A stretch of DNA of 35,783 nucleotides from an uncultured Thiohalocapsa sp. (GCF_913063425.1 NZ_CAJXYK010000054.1:1-35783), one strand, 5' to 3'. Counted from the stretch's first letter, positions 23,189-32,055 are shown. The notes: generated by a model not told the origin, from the letters alone. A program made the numbers and translations.

Positions 23189-26047
23189 TCAGCGCAACCG
23201 CTCCAGCAGCGCCAGCGCCGCCGCCTGTTGGGGAAACCGGCGGGGCGTGACCTCGCGCAGCAGCCGTCGCGCCGCGGCGCTGTCCCCGGTGGCCGCGAGC
23301 GCCTGCGCGTAGTGATAGCCGATGCTGGGGTCCGTCGGCCGTGCCGCGTGCGCGGCCTGAAGCAGCGCCACGGCCCGCGCCGTGGCGCCGGTGTCGAGCA
23401 GCAGCACCCCCAGGGTGTCCGCGACCGCCGGGTCGCCGGGCGCCGCGGCATGCGCCTGCTCGGCAAGCGCCAGCGCGCGATCAGGGTCGCCTGCGCGCAG
23501 CAGCCTGGCCAGGGCGCCGGCGGCGGCGGCGAGCAGTCGCGGGGGTTGCGCGGGGACTGCCAGCACCGCCTCGTAGGCGGCCGCGGCGGCGTCCGTGTCG
23601 CCCTCCTCGGCGAGCACCGCGGCCAGCCTGAGCCGCATGCCCGTGTCCTCCGGGTGGCTCGCGAGCCAATCCTCGGCGGCGCGCCGGGCCGCCGCGGCCT
23701 TGCCCAGCGCGCGGGCGTTGTCCACCAGCGCAATCTGCGCCGGGCGCAGCGACGGCACCAGGACGAGGGCCTCGCGCAGCAGCCCGTCCGCGCGCCCGCG
23801 GGCACCGTCGGCAATGGCCGCGCGCGCCTGCGCGAGCAGTACGGCGGCCCGCGCGGCCGTCTTGTTGTCCGCGCCCAGGCGCTTGAACAGGGCCTCGCGC
23901 GCGCCCGCGTCCGGCAGCCGCGCGGCCAGCGCGGTGAGGCCCCGGGGGATGCACGCCGACGCCGGGTCGCGGGCCAGGGCGTCGCGCAGCGATGCCTCGG
24001 CGGCCTCCGGCTGCCTCAGCGCGAGCTGCGCCCGCGCCGCCAGGCACAGGGGCCCGGCCCGTCCCCTGCGCTGGGCGGCGAGCTGCTCGAAGGCGGCCAG
24101 GGCCGCCGCGGGGTCATCGGCCGCCAGCGCGGCCCGGCCGGCCAGGGCCAGCAGGCCGGGCCGCGTCGCCTGCGCCCGCGGCGCCGCCGCCAGCACCTGG
24201 CGTGCCGCGGCCGGGCTCCCCGCCGCCAGCAGCCCGCGGGCGAGCCGCAGCCGCAGGCCGAGGGCGGCCGGGTCGGCGGCGAGCCCCTGGCGCAGGCGCT
24301 CGAGCGCAGCCTCTTCGCCGGCGCTGTGCCGGTCCAGTGCGGCGAGCGCGGCGACCAGGCGCGGCGCCCCGGCGTCGCCCGCCAGGGCCTGCTCCAGCGC
24401 CGCGCGGGCCGCCTGCGGGTTGCCGGCGGCGGCCTCGCCGCGCGCCAGCGCCAGTGCCGCGTCGGCGGCGCCCGGACCGCCGATGTCGAGGGCGCGCCGC
24501 AGCGCGTCGCGCGCCCGGTGCGCATCGCCGGCGAGCCCGGCGGCGACACCAAGGGCCTGCCAGGCCCGCGCGTCCTGCGGGGCCGCCTCGGCCAGCAGCT
24601 CCGCCTGCGCCAGGGCCTGCTCCGTGTCGCCGGCCGCGGCCAGCGCACGGATCAGCGCCAGGCGCGCCTCGCCGTCGTTGGGGGTCTGCCGCAGCAGCGC
24701 CGAGAGGCGGGCGATGGCGCCCGCCGTATCGCCCTTGGCGAGCAGCGCCTGCGCCTCGGGCAGCACCAGCGCCGGGGCGGCCGGTGCCGCATCCGCCAGC
24801 GCCGCGAGCAGCGCCGCGGCGGCATCGCGCTTACCCTGGGCCGCGAGCGCCTGCACCAGCGTGCGCCCCAGTTCGGCGCGGGCGGCCGGGGGCAGGGCGC
24901 CGCCGTCCACCAGTGGCGCGAGCAGGGCCTCGGCGGCGGCCGGGTCGCCGCGCTCCAGCTTCAGGCGCGCGAGCAGCAGCGCCGGTTGCGGCAGGCCCGG
25001 TGCCGCGGCGGTGACGCGGAGCAGGTACTCCTCGGCCTGCGCGGCCCGGCCCAGGGCGATCAGCGCGACGGCGGCGTAGTAGGCGGCGTCGTAGTCCTCG
25101 GGCCGGGCCGCGAGGTACGGCTCCAGTTGCCCGAGCGCCGTCGCCGCGTCGCCGCGGGCCAGCGCGAGGCGCCCGCGCGCATAGGCGAGCCCCTGGAAGC
25201 CCGGCCTGACCTCGGCCACCGCCTTCAGATCCGCTGCGGCGCCGTCCAGGTCGTTGGTGTCGAGCAGCAGCAGCGCGCGCTTGTAGCGGGCCAGCCAGGC
25301 GGTCGGGCCTCGCTCGATGGCGCTGTCGTAGGCCGCGGCGGCACCAGCCAGGTCGCCGGCGCGGTGGCGCAGGGCACCGAGCATCTCCCAGGCGGCGGCC
25401 AGGTCGGGGGCGTCTTTGGTGAGGGCCGCCAGCGCGTCTGCCGCGGCCGTCTCGTCGCCGTCCGCCAGCAGCCAGGCGGCGCGGGTGAGGCGCGCCGTGG
25501 GCGGGGCGGGGCTTGCGGCGAGCGCCCGGGCGAGGGCCTCCTCGGCCGCGTCGCGCCGGCCGAGCCCGCGCAGGGCCTCGGCGCGCAGCCGCGCCAGGTC
25601 GGCGGCGGCGAGGCCGGGGGCGTCGGCGGCGGCGTCCAGCTCGGCGAGCACCGCGTCGAAACGGCCCTGGCGCAGCAGCGCGTCGCCCAGCGGCACCAGC
25701 CAGTCCGCGGCCGGTGCGCCGGCCGCGGCGGCGCGGCGCAGGGCCTGCTCGGCGGCGGCGGGCTCCGCCAGTGCGAGTGCGATCTCGGCCTCCAGCAGCC
25801 GTGCCGCCGCGTCGCCGGGGTCCTGCGCCAACAACGCCTTGAGGCGTGCTTGGGCGGTGGCGAGGTCGCCGGCTCGCCAGGCGCCGTCGGCGGCGACCAA
25901 TGCCGCGGGCGGCCCGGCGCTCGCTGCGGTGTCGGGCTCGGCAGCCGCGGGGCCCAACAGCACCGCGGCGAGCAGCGGCAGGAGGCATGCGGTGCCTGCG
26001 GGGGCTTGTGGCCGGGCCGGGGAGCGGGGCGGGCGGCGCTGGAGCAT
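23189..26047 (-). CDS. Large exported TPR-repeat protein (PEP-CTERM-system PrsT-like)
   Basis: This 952-residue protein is built almost entirely of tetratricopeptide-like helical pairs (recurring A-LL-G-x-A-x-A-x-x-L patterns from about residue 45 to the end). The N-terminal 35 residues (MLQRRPPRSPARPQAPAG, then a hydrophobic stretch LLPLLAAVLLGPAAA) look like a signal peptide, so the protein is probably periplasmic or outer-membrane associated. The ATG at 26047 has AGGA 8 nt upstream; the longer frame to 26161 adds no recognisable sequence. Length, export and neighbourhood resemble the PrsT TPR proteins of PEP-CTERM/exopolysaccharide systems. It is divergent from the gene for a protein with a VPxP-type anchor. 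The composition is extremely rich in Ala and Leu. The PrsT assignment is tentative. Confidence 0.72.
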   Translation of the reverse strand: MLQRRPPRSPARPQAPAGTACLLPLLAAVLLGPAAAEPDTAASAGPPAALVAADGAWRAGDLATAQARLKALLAQDPGDAAARLLEAEIALALAEPAAAEQALRRAAAAGAPAADWLVPLGDALLRQGRFDAVLAELDAAADAPGLAAADLARLRAEALRGLGRRDAAEEALARALAASPAPPTARLTRAAWLLADGDETAAADALAALTKDAPDLAAAWEMLGALRHRAGDLAGAAAAYDSAIERGPTAWLARYKRALLLLDTNDLDGAAADLKAVAEVRPGFQGLAYARGRLALARGDAATALGQLEPYLAARPEDYDAAYYAAVALIALGRAAQAEEYLLRVTAAAPGLPQPALLLARLKLERGDPAAAEALLAPLVDGGALPPAARAELGRTLVQALAAQGKRDAAAALLAALADAAPAAPALVLPEAQALLAKGDTAGAIARLSALLRQTPNDGEARLALIRALAAAGDTEQALAQAELLAEAAPQDARAWQALGVAAGLAGDAHRARDALRRALDIGGPGAADAALALARGEAAAGNPQAARAALEQALAGDAGAPRLVAALAALDRHSAGEEAALERLRQGLAADPAALGLRLRLARGLLAAGSPAAARQVLAAAPRAQATRPGLLALAGRAALAADDPAAALAAFEQLAAQRRGRAGPLCLAARAQLALRQPEAAEASLRDALARDPASACIPRGLTALAARLPDAGAREALFKRLGADNKTAARAAVLLAQARAAIADGARGRADGLLREALVLVPSLRPAQIALVDNARALGKAAAARRAAEDWLASHPEDTGMRLRLAAVLAEEGDTDAAAAAYEAVLAVPAQPPRLLAAAAGALARLLRAGDPDRALALAEQAHAAAPGDPAVADTLGVLLLDTGATARAVALLQAAHAARPTDPSIGYHYAQALAATGDSAAARRLLREVTPRRFPQQAAALALLERLR

Positions 26048-26334
26048 GGGCAAGTCCTGTGTGTCTGGCGCAATGCGCAGGGGGTTGGCGCCGGTACAGC
26101 GTAAACCCGGCGCCGGGGCGGTTCCAGATGCAACGACCTGCGCCGCCATGGCGTCGGACAACGCCGGGTGTCAGGCTTCTTTTCAGTGCCGTCGGTTGGA
26201 CCCGCCGCTGCGCCGGGGCCTGGGTTGCAACCATAAGCCATTGATGAAAAAGCCCCTCAGCCTTCAGCGATTGCGCCGTTGCCGGGCGCATCCGATACCT
26301 GAGTGCCCCATCGTGGGAAATCGGCGCCGGATAT

Positions 26335-26354
26335 CTGTAAAGCCTGCTTTACAG
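26335..26354. promoter_or_regulatory. 20-bp palindrome, candidate upstream activator site
   Basis: CTGTAAAGC-CT-GCTTTACAG is a perfect 9-bp inverted repeat. It lies 73 bp upstream of the -24 element of the sigma-54 promoter, a usual distance for an NtrC-type activator such as PrsR. Its core also satisfies TGT-N12-ACA, so PpsR binding is an alternative. Confidence 0.55.
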
Positions 26355-26427
26355 GTGCGCACCTTCGGCGTGGGGGTACCGGTCAGCCGAGGACGCACGC
26401 ACCGGAATCCGCTAATTTTTTTTTGGG

Positions 26428-26443
26428 TGGCGCGGATTTTGCA
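26428..26443 (+). promoter_or_regulatory. Sigma-54 (RpoN) promoter
   Basis: TGGCGCGGATTTTGCA matches the consensus TGGCACG-N4-TTGCA with a single change, and the invariant GG and GC dinucleotides are correctly spaced. It lies about 118 bp upstream of the anchored-protein gene. PEP-CTERM proteins are known to be expressed from RpoN promoters with PrsK/PrsR in several bacteria. Confidence 0.65.
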
Positions 26444-26560
26444 TCCCGCCCGCCTCAAGGCTTTCCCCGAGCAGGCGACCGCGCCGGCGGCCGGAGACGC
26501 GCCGCGGGGCTTGCAGAACCATGGCACGCATGATCCGCAATCGACAAGAGGTTTTCCGCG

Positions 26561-27538
26561 ATGAGCCAATCCGCCTTCGACAAGCTCCGTATCGCCTCGC
26601 CCGCCCTGATGCTCGGTGCCGCCCTGGCCGGCGGCACCGCCCGCGGCGCGACGACGTCCACTGGATTTGACGTCACCACCGGTGGGGTCTCGTATTCCGA
26701 GTTTTCCAATAGTACCGTCGACCTCGCCACCGGCGCCGGTGACATCGGGTCCGGATACGGCATCAGCGACGCAACCTTAACCGGTCCCGACCAGGGCGAC
26801 GCCTTCGACGACTTCGGCGGCATCGCGGTCAACCGCACCCTCTTCAACCAGCCGAACGACCAGGTCGACCTGACCACTACCGCCGACGGTACCTTCGTCA
26901 GCACCCTGACGCCGCAGGACATCGGCGGCATCGCCACCAGCCTGGACTATTTCATGGACGCCTCCAGCCCGACCCTGCGGGTGCTGGCGACCTTCGGCAA
27001 CACCACCGGCGGCGCGCTGTCGGGCATCGAGGTGCTCTACGGCGGCAATCTGGGCTCCGGCGATACGCAGATCGAGGCCACCAGCAGCGGCGATGCGGTC
27101 TTCCAGCAGGCGGACCGCTGGCTCATCTCCAGCGACGGCGGCTCCAGTCCAGACCCGCTGCTGACCTTCGTGCGCTATGGCGAGGGCAGCGTGCAGGCGG
27201 CCTCGGGTACCTTGGCGGTGCCGGATGCTGGAGAAGACGACTTCACCGACCAATGGACCCTGGATCTGGCCGCCGGCGAGACCCAGAGCCTGATGTGGTT
27301 CGTGCAGTTCACCGAGTATCCAAACGTGAACGACGCCATCACCAACGCGGCGGTCTTCGCCGACCTGGACACCCTGGCGAGCGCCGGCCTGCTGGCCGCC
27401 GTGGGCGGCGGCAGCATCGACACCGGCAACATCGTCAATTGGGCGCCGGGTACACCGGTGCCGGTACCCGGCGTGCTGCCGCTGGTGGGCCTCGGGCTGT
27501 TCGGCCTCGCCGCGGTGCGCCGGCGCCGCCGCGGCTGA
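26561..27538 (+). CDS. Exported protein with PEP-CTERM-like (VPxP) sorting signal
   Basis: This 325-residue protein has an N-terminal signal peptide (MSQSAFDKLRIASPALMLGAALAGGTARG) and a Gly/Asp/Thr-rich extracellular body of predicted beta structure (about 32-290). It ends in a tripartite C-terminal signal: PVPVPG, hydrophobic segment VLPLVGLGLFGLAAV, then RRRRRG. Such tails are recognised by exosortase-type enzymes, which cleave and transfer the protein to the cell surface or matrix. The ATG at 26561 has AAGAGG 9 nt upstream. The gene is preceded by a sigma-54 promoter and a palindrome, and is divergent from the large TPR protein. No exosortase gene is in the window. The body matches no family I recognise. 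Confidence 0.8.
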   Translation: MSQSAFDKLRIASPALMLGAALAGGTARGATTSTGFDVTTGGVSYSEFSNSTVDLATGAGDIGSGYGISDATLTGPDQGDAFDDFGGIAVNRTLFNQPNDQVDLTTTADGTFVSTLTPQDIGGIATSLDYFMDASSPTLRVLATFGNTTGGALSGIEVLYGGNLGSGDTQIEATSSGDAVFQQADRWLISSDGGSSPDPLLTFVRYGEGSVQAASGTLAVPDAGEDDFTDQWTLDLAAGETQSLMWFVQFTEYPNVNDAITNAAVFADLDTLASAGLLAAVGGGSIDTGNIVNWAPGTPVPVPGVLPLVGLGLFGLAAVRRRRRG

Positions 27539-27733
27539 GCCCGGCGCAGCGCACAGGCCCCGGGCGGCCGGCTCGGGGCCTTCCCGCGCCCGACGGACGT
27601 CTGCCGGGCTGCCGGCGCCGCGCGGGCGCCGCGGGGCGGGGTTGCGGCTCTCTGTCTATCGGCGCTATCGTGCTGTCAACTCCCGCGGCGCAGCCCGTGT
27701 GTGGCGCGCCATTCGGTAAGCGAGGCACGAGCC

Positions 27734-27997
27734 ATGGCGCAGTTGATCGTTCGCAACCTCGAAGACGAGGTCAAGGTCCGCTTGACGCAGCGGGCCCGAG
27801 AGCATGGGCGGAGCACCGAAGAGGAGGTCCGGGAGATCCTGCGTGCCGCGGCCCTCGCCGAGCGCCCCGCCGCCGATACGGGCGCCCGCGGGCTGGGGTC
27901 GCGGATGGCCGGTCGCTTTGCCGGTCTCGGCCTGGACGCGGACATCGAGGAATGGCGCGGCGAGGAGGCCCGGCCCGCGGATCTGGGCGGCGCCTGA
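27734..27997 (+). CDS. FitA-type antitoxin (ribbon-helix-helix)
   Basis: This 87-residue protein has an N-terminal ribbon-helix-helix DNA-binding domain (MAQLIVRNLEDEVKVRLTQRA, then EHGRSTEEEVREILRAA), typical of FitA/VapB antitoxins. These bind the toxin with their C-terminal tail and repress their own operon. The tail (about 50-87) has the acidic and Arg-rich pattern of FitA (GLGSRMAGRFAGLGLD). The ATG at 27734 begins exactly at the conserved MAQLIVRN. The toxin gene follows after 6 bp. Confidence 0.88.
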   Translation: MAQLIVRNLEDEVKVRLTQRAREHGRSTEEEVREILRAAALAERPAADTGARGLGSRMAGRFAGLGLDADIEEWRGEEARPADLGGA

Positions 27998-28003
27998 GAC
28001 CCC

Positions 28004-28441
28004 ATGCTCGTACTCGACACCAATGTGCTGTCGGCCATGATGCGTGATCCGGCCGACCCCGCGGTCGTGCAGTGGCTGGACAGGCAGGCACCGGAGAGTG
28101 TTTGGACGACCGCGGTGACCGTTTTCGAGGTGCGCTTCGGCCTGGCACGACTGGCGCCGGGGCGGCGCCGAGCCCAACTCGAGCGTGCCTTTCAGGCACT
28201 GCTCGCAGACGATCTGGCCGGGCGCATTCTGCCGCTCGACGGCGCGGCGGCCGATCGAGCGGCCCAGCTTGCGGCGCTGCGCGCGGCGGCGGGCCGCCCC
28301 GTCGAGCTGCGCGATACGCTGCTCGCCGGCATCGTGCTCGCGCGCGGGTGCGCGCTGGCGACACGCAACGTCCGGCATTTCAACGACTTGGCAGAGCAGA
28401 ATCCGCGCGTGACCCTCCTGGACCCCTGGGCCGAGCACTAG
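28004..28441 (+). CDS. FitB-type PIN-domain toxin
   Basis: This 145-residue PIN-domain ribonuclease is probably a toxin that cleaves RNA when freed from its antitoxin. The expected acidic residues are present: Asp5 (MLVLDTNVLS), the Glu of FEVRFGL at about 45 and the Asp of RDTLLAGIVLA at about 103. The last motif reads TRNVRHFNDL, as in many FitB proteins. The length is normal and the gene looks intact. It is coupled to the antitoxin upstream. The next gene, a TPR-sulfotransferase, starts 7 bp downstream. Confidence 0.88.
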   Translation: MLVLDTNVLSAMMRDPADPAVVQWLDRQAPESVWTTAVTVFEVRFGLARLAPGRRRAQLERAFQALLADDLAGRILPLDGAAADRAAQLAALRAAAGRPVELRDTLLAGIVLARGCALATRNVRHFNDLAEQNPRVTLLDPWAEH

Positions 28442-28448
28442 GCCGCAC

Positions 28449-30707
28449 ATGCGCTCAAGCAACGACCCCCGCGCCCGACTGGAGCGGGGCTTCGCCCGGC
28501 TGCGCGCCGGCGACGCCGCGGCAGCCGCCGCCGCCGCGAACCGGTTGCTGGCGCGTGCCCCGAACCACCACGGCGCGCTGAACCTGGCCGGCCTCGCCGC
28601 GCTGCAGCAGGGCGACGCCGAGGCGGCCATAAGCCATTTGACGCGCGCCGAGGCCCTGGCGCCGAGCCAGCCCATCTATGCCGCGAACCTGGCCGCCGCG
28701 CTGCGGGCCGGTCATCGCCACGAGGACGCCGCCGCCGCCTGCGGGCGGGCGCTCGCGCTGCGCCCCGGCTACCGCGCCGCGCTGGTGACCCTGGGCGCGG
28801 CAAGGTTCGCGCTGGAGGACTATGCAGGCGCCCTCGCCGCCTATGAGCAGGCGCTGAAGGGCGCGGTGACCGATGCCGCCGCGGATGCCGAGACCGCCCT
28901 GCTGCATGCCTACCGGGCCGATGCGCTGCGCGAGTTGGGGCGTGTGCGCGCCGCCGTGGCCGCCTACGAGCAGGCGCTCGAGCTGGCGCCGGACCTGGCG
29001 CACGCGGTGGGCAACCTGGGCCTGACGCTGCTCGCGTTGGGCGAGCACGAGCGCGCGCGGACGCTGTGCGAGCGCGCCTGCGAGTTGGCCGGCACCGTCG
29101 GTGCCGACGCGGCCCGCGCCTGGATCAGTCTCGGCACGCTGCGCCGCCGCGAGGGCGAGCTGGAGCCGGCCATGGCGGCCTACTTCGAAGCGCATGAGCG
29201 AGACCCGCGGGATGCCGCGCTGAAGACCCTGATCGGCTCGGTCTGGGCCGAGGTCGCGGACCTGCAACAGGCGGTGCTGTGGTACGAGCAGGCACTGGCC
29301 CTGGAGCCCGAGCGCGTCGAGACCCAAGTCGCGCTGGCCGACACGCTGCGCGAGGCGGGCGATGTACCGGCGGCCATCGAGCGGCTGCGCGGCATCCTGA
29401 ACGAGCACCCGGGCCATGCGCCGGCGCTGCTCGCACTCGGCAGCGCCCTGTGGGAGGACGGCGACGCCGAGGGTGCCATCGGCGCCTGCCGCGAGGCGGT
29501 GGCCGCCCAGCCCGAGGACGCGAGCGCGCGGGCGCGCCTGGCCGGTATCCTCGCCTCCGCCAGCGACGTGGACGCGGCCAATGCCGCCAACCGCGAGGCC
29601 CTGGCGGTCAACCCCCACTGCGTGCCGGCGCTGTCCAACCTGGCGCAGAACCTGCGCGGCAAGCTGCCGGCGGAGGACGCCGAGCGGATGGAGGCCCTGC
29701 TGCAAGCCCGCTGGGTGACCCGCAGCGGCGGCGAGGGCGTGCGGGCGATGCTGCACTTCGGCCTTGCGCACTACTGCGACGGCGCCAAGGACCATGCCGG
29801 CGCCGCCCGCCATGCCGTCGCCGGCAATGTCGAGCACTGGGCATACAAGCGCAGCCGCGGCTGGTCCTATGACCCGGCGGAGTACGCCGCGCACATCGAC
29901 CGGCTTATGGTCACCTTCACGCCGGAATTCTTCGCCCGTACCCGTGGGCATGGCGACCCGAGCGGGGCACCGGTGTTCATCGTCGGCATGCCCCGCAGCG
30001 GCACCACGCTCACCGAGACCATCCTGGCCAGCCACCCGCGGGTGTTCGGCGCCGGCGAGCGCAGCTTCGCCGGCCGCGCCTTCGCCGCGCTGCCGCGGGT
30101 GTTGGGCCGCCCCGACACCGCGCCGCTGGACTGTCTGGACGGGCTGACGCCGCAGGCGACGCGCCAGCTCGCCGGCTGGCACCTGGAGCAGCTCTACACC
30201 CTGACCCGCAAGGCCGGACTCGCCGATGACGCGGTGCTGCGCATCGCCGACAAGATGCCGGACAACTATTCGCAGCTCGGCTGGATTGTGACGGCCTTCC
30301 CGAACGCGCGCATCATCCACTGCCGACGCGACGTGCGCGACGTGGCGGTCTCCTGCTGGATGACCCAGTTCAAGGAGATCCGCTGGGCGTTTGACTTGGA
30401 GCACCTGGCCGAGCGGATCATTCAGTACCGGCGGATCATGGACCACTGGCGCCGCGTGCTGCCGGTGCCGATGCTGGAGATCGACTACGAGGAGACGGTG
30501 GCGGACCAGGCCGGCCAGACCCGGCGGCTCCTGGACTTCATCGGCCTGGACTGGGACGACGCCTGCCTGCGCTTCCACGAGACCGAGCGGCTTGTGCGCA
30601 CCGCGAGCGTGACGCAGGTGCGCCAGCCGGTGTACACCCGCTCGGTGGCGCGCTGGCGGCGCTACGAGGACATGCTGGCGCCGCTGCTGGCACAGCTCGG
30701 CGACTGA
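28449..30707 (+). CDS. TPR-repeat sulfotransferase fusion
   Basis: This 752-residue protein has about 480 N-terminal residues of TPR repeats and a C-terminal sulfotransferase domain. The PAPS 5'-phosphosulfate loop is visible at about 506-520 (VFIVGMPRSGTTLTETIL) and the 3'-phosphate site around RRDVRDVAVSCW near 626-638. The domain is complete, ending in YTRSVARWRRYEDMLAPLL. Such fusions are common in bacteria and are thought to sulfate carbohydrates or peptides, but the substrate is unknown here. There is no signal peptide, so it is cytoplasmic. The start lies 7 bp after the FitB stop, so it may be co-transcribed with the toxin-antitoxin pair. A GC hairpin at 30712-30729 follows the stop. 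Confidence 0.9.
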   Translation: MRSSNDPRARLERGFARLRAGDAAAAAAAANRLLARAPNHHGALNLAGLAALQQGDAEAAISHLTRAEALAPSQPIYAANLAAALRAGHRHEDAAAACGRALALRPGYRAALVTLGAARFALEDYAGALAAYEQALKGAVTDAAADAETALLHAYRADALRELGRVRAAVAAYEQALELAPDLAHAVGNLGLTLLALGEHERARTLCERACELAGTVGADAARAWISLGTLRRREGELEPAMAAYFEAHERDPRDAALKTLIGSVWAEVADLQQAVLWYEQALALEPERVETQVALADTLREAGDVPAAIERLRGILNEHPGHAPALLALGSALWEDGDAEGAIGACREAVAAQPEDASARARLAGILASASDVDAANAANREALAVNPHCVPALSNLAQNLRGKLPAEDAERMEALLQARWVTRSGGEGVRAMLHFGLAHYCDGAKDHAGAARHAVAGNVEHWAYKRSRGWSYDPAEYAAHIDRLMVTFTPEFFARTRGHGDPSGAPVFIVGMPRSGTTLTETILASHPRVFGAGERSFAGRAFAALPRVLGRPDTAPLDCLDGLTPQATRQLAGWHLEQLYTLTRKAGLADDAVLRIADKMPDNYSQLGWIVTAFPNARIIHCRRDVRDVAVSCWMTQFKEIRWAFDLEHLAERIIQYRRIMDHWRRVLPVPMLEIDYEETVADQAGQTRRLLDFIGLDWDDACLRFHETERLVRTASVTQVRQPVYTRSVARWRRYEDMLAPLLAQLGD

Positions 30708-30711
30708 CCCG

Positions 30712-30729
30712 CGCGCCGCTGCCGGCGCG
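30712..30729. terminator. GC hairpin after the sulfotransferase gene
   Basis: Stem CGCGCCG / CGGCGCG (7 bp) with loop CTGC begins 5 bp after the stop codon. It has no T-tract. Confidence 0.5.
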
Positions 30730-30810
30730 GCGCAATGGCGGCGCCCCACCCATACGCCGCGTATCGACAAAATCGCCGAGGTACGAGAACTAACCCCGAC
30801 GCCAACACCG

Positions 30811-30869
30811 GCGTGCGCGATCAGTGTTGGAGTCGTCCACGGATGGCGGAACCGCTATCGCGTTCCGCC
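30811..30869 (+). repeat. 59-bp direct repeat, copy 1 (overlaps vapC 3' end)
   Basis: It matches 31685-31743 at 52 of 59 positions in the same orientation. Its right part is a hairpin (GGCGGAAC 30845-30852 / GTTCCGCC 30862-30869, perfect 8 bp). The vapC stop codon (30855-30857, minus strand) falls within the loop of this hairpin. Confidence 0.8.
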
Positions 30870-31289
30870 TTCCCCGGCCTGAAGCCGTCCAGGGCCCACC
30901 CAATTCTCGCAACGCAACCCCGCCACACGCTGGAATTCCTTGAGATGGTTCGTGACCAAGGTCAGCTTGGCCGACAGCGCATGGGCTGCGATCAGCGTAT
31001 CGAGGGCGCCGATCGGTGTTCCGGAACGCTCCAGCGCCGACCGGATGTCGCCATAGACCCAAATGGCATCGCTTCCGAGCGGCAGGATCTCAAGCGGGGC
31101 GAGGAACTTCTCCAGCGCCGTGCGATTGCGTGCCGAGCCGCTCTTGGCAACCCCGAACGCGAGCTCGGCGGCGGTGATTGACGAGACACCAACCTCTCCC
31201 AGCACCATCTGCCGGAATCGCTCGATGACGGCCGACGGTTTGCGGTTGATGATGTAGACGCAGATGTTGGTATCGAGCAGATACCTCAC
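30855..31289 (-). CDS. vapC: VapC-type PIN-domain toxin
   Basis: This 144-residue PIN ribonuclease of the VapC group typically cleaves tRNA or rRNA. The first acidic motif is VRYLLDTNICVYII, followed by SSITAAELAFGVAKS, GALDTLIAAHAL and LVTNHLKEFQRV; the conserved Asp/Glu residues are all present. The GTG start at 31289 overlaps the antitoxin stop as GTGA, so translation is coupled. Relatives usually end just after the motif seen here as GLRCENWV. This protein carries 13 further residues (GPGRLQAGEGGTR), the last of which are encoded by the 59-bp repeat. I infer that repeat insertion removed the original stop codon and supplied a new one. Activity is probably retained. Confidence 0.88.
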   Translation of the reverse strand: MRYLLDTNICVYIINRKPSAVIERFRQMVLGEVGVSSITAAELAFGVAKSGSARNRTALEKFLAPLEILPLGSDAIWVYGDIRSALERSGTPIGALDTLIAAHALSAKLTLVTNHLKEFQRVAGLRCENWVGPGRLQAGEGGTR

Positions 31290-31519
31290 TCGCCCGACGC
31301 TTCCCGATCCGCCTGCTCGGGCTGCGCGCGCTCCAGGACAAACCCCTCCTCGAACTCGCTCAAGCCGTCTTCGAGAACTTGCCAAGGGTTGTCGAGCGGC
31401 AACAGCAAGACCGCCGAGCCCAGGTGCTTGATGGCGACCTCATCGCCGTTGAATCGATAAGCCTTGGGAAGGCGCACGGCTTGGCTGCGCCCGGATCGAA
31501 AGAGCTTTGCAGTGTCCAC
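31286..31519 (-). CDS. vapB: VapB-type antitoxin (AbrB/SpoVT swapped-hairpin)
   Basis: A 77-residue protein whose N-terminus (VDTAKLFRSGRSQAVRLPKAYRF) is the classic AbrB-like VapB DNA-binding domain. The acidic C-terminal half (NPWQVLEDGLSEFEEGF) would occupy the toxin. The start is the GTG at 31519, since the conserved TAKLFxxGxSQAVRLP begins two codons later; upstream residues in frame are not conserved. It overlaps vapC by 4 bp. The inverted repeat at 31532-31560 just upstream is a good candidate operator for autorepression. Confidence 0.88.
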   Translation of the reverse strand: MDTAKLFRSGRSQAVRLPKAYRFNGDEVAIKHLGSAVLLLPLDNPWQVLEDGLSEFEEGFVLERAQPEQADREASGE

Positions 31520-31531
31520 GGTCGGGCCTCG

Positions 31532-31560
31532 GGTACCAGTGATGGATATCACATGGTACC
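31532..31560. promoter_or_regulatory. Candidate VapBC operator
   Basis: GGTACCA (31532-31538) and TGGTACC (31554-31560) are perfect inverted arms around an inner TGAT..ATCA symmetry. The element begins 13 bp upstream of the antitoxin start, where VapB-type repressors usually bind. Confidence 0.55.
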
Positions 31561-31684
31561 TATCGTGTGGGGCCGCCTCAACCCGTCTTTTCACCGGCGG
31601 TGCGGTAGCGTGGATGCCCGCTGGGGCGAGCCTCCATCCCGCGCCCATCGAAGCGTTTTCGTCAGCTCAACGGCTGCATCGACA

Positions 31685-31743
31685 GCGTGCGCGGTCAGCG
31701 TCGGAGTCATCCGCGGATGGCGGAACCGCTGTCGCGTTACGCC
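31685..31743 (+). repeat. 59-bp direct repeat, copy 2
   Basis: The same element as 30811-30869 with seven substitutions; the hairpin arms (GGCGGAAC / GTTACGCC) have one mismatch. The two copies bracket the vapBC module. Confidence 0.8.
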
Positions 31744-32055
31744 GTACGCGGGCTGGATGCATCACGGTGCTGGAGCGCCGTGACGATCGAGCTGGCCCCA
31801 GGAGCCCTGCCCGCCGCCGGGGATTGCCCGGGCCAGTCGTACCTCGATGCGAGCGCTACAATCGCGGACCATCCGCACGCACTTGCGGCGACAACAGCCG
31901 GCGATTCTGCGACCGCATGAGTGAGAGCTTCCAGAGCGCGCGCTTCGGCAAGCGCGTTTGGCTGACCATCGCGATGTCGCCAAGCCCGTGCCTGGGCTGC
32001 GCTGACCCGCCATCCAAGCCACGCGGCTGCGCCGGCTCAGCTCCAAGCTTGAGCG

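Noticed and set aside
26335-26354. LexA (SOS) box
   Set aside because: The ends CTGT..ACAG fit, but the spacing is 12 bp, not the 8 bp of the gammaproteobacterial LexA box, and no SOS gene is adjacent.
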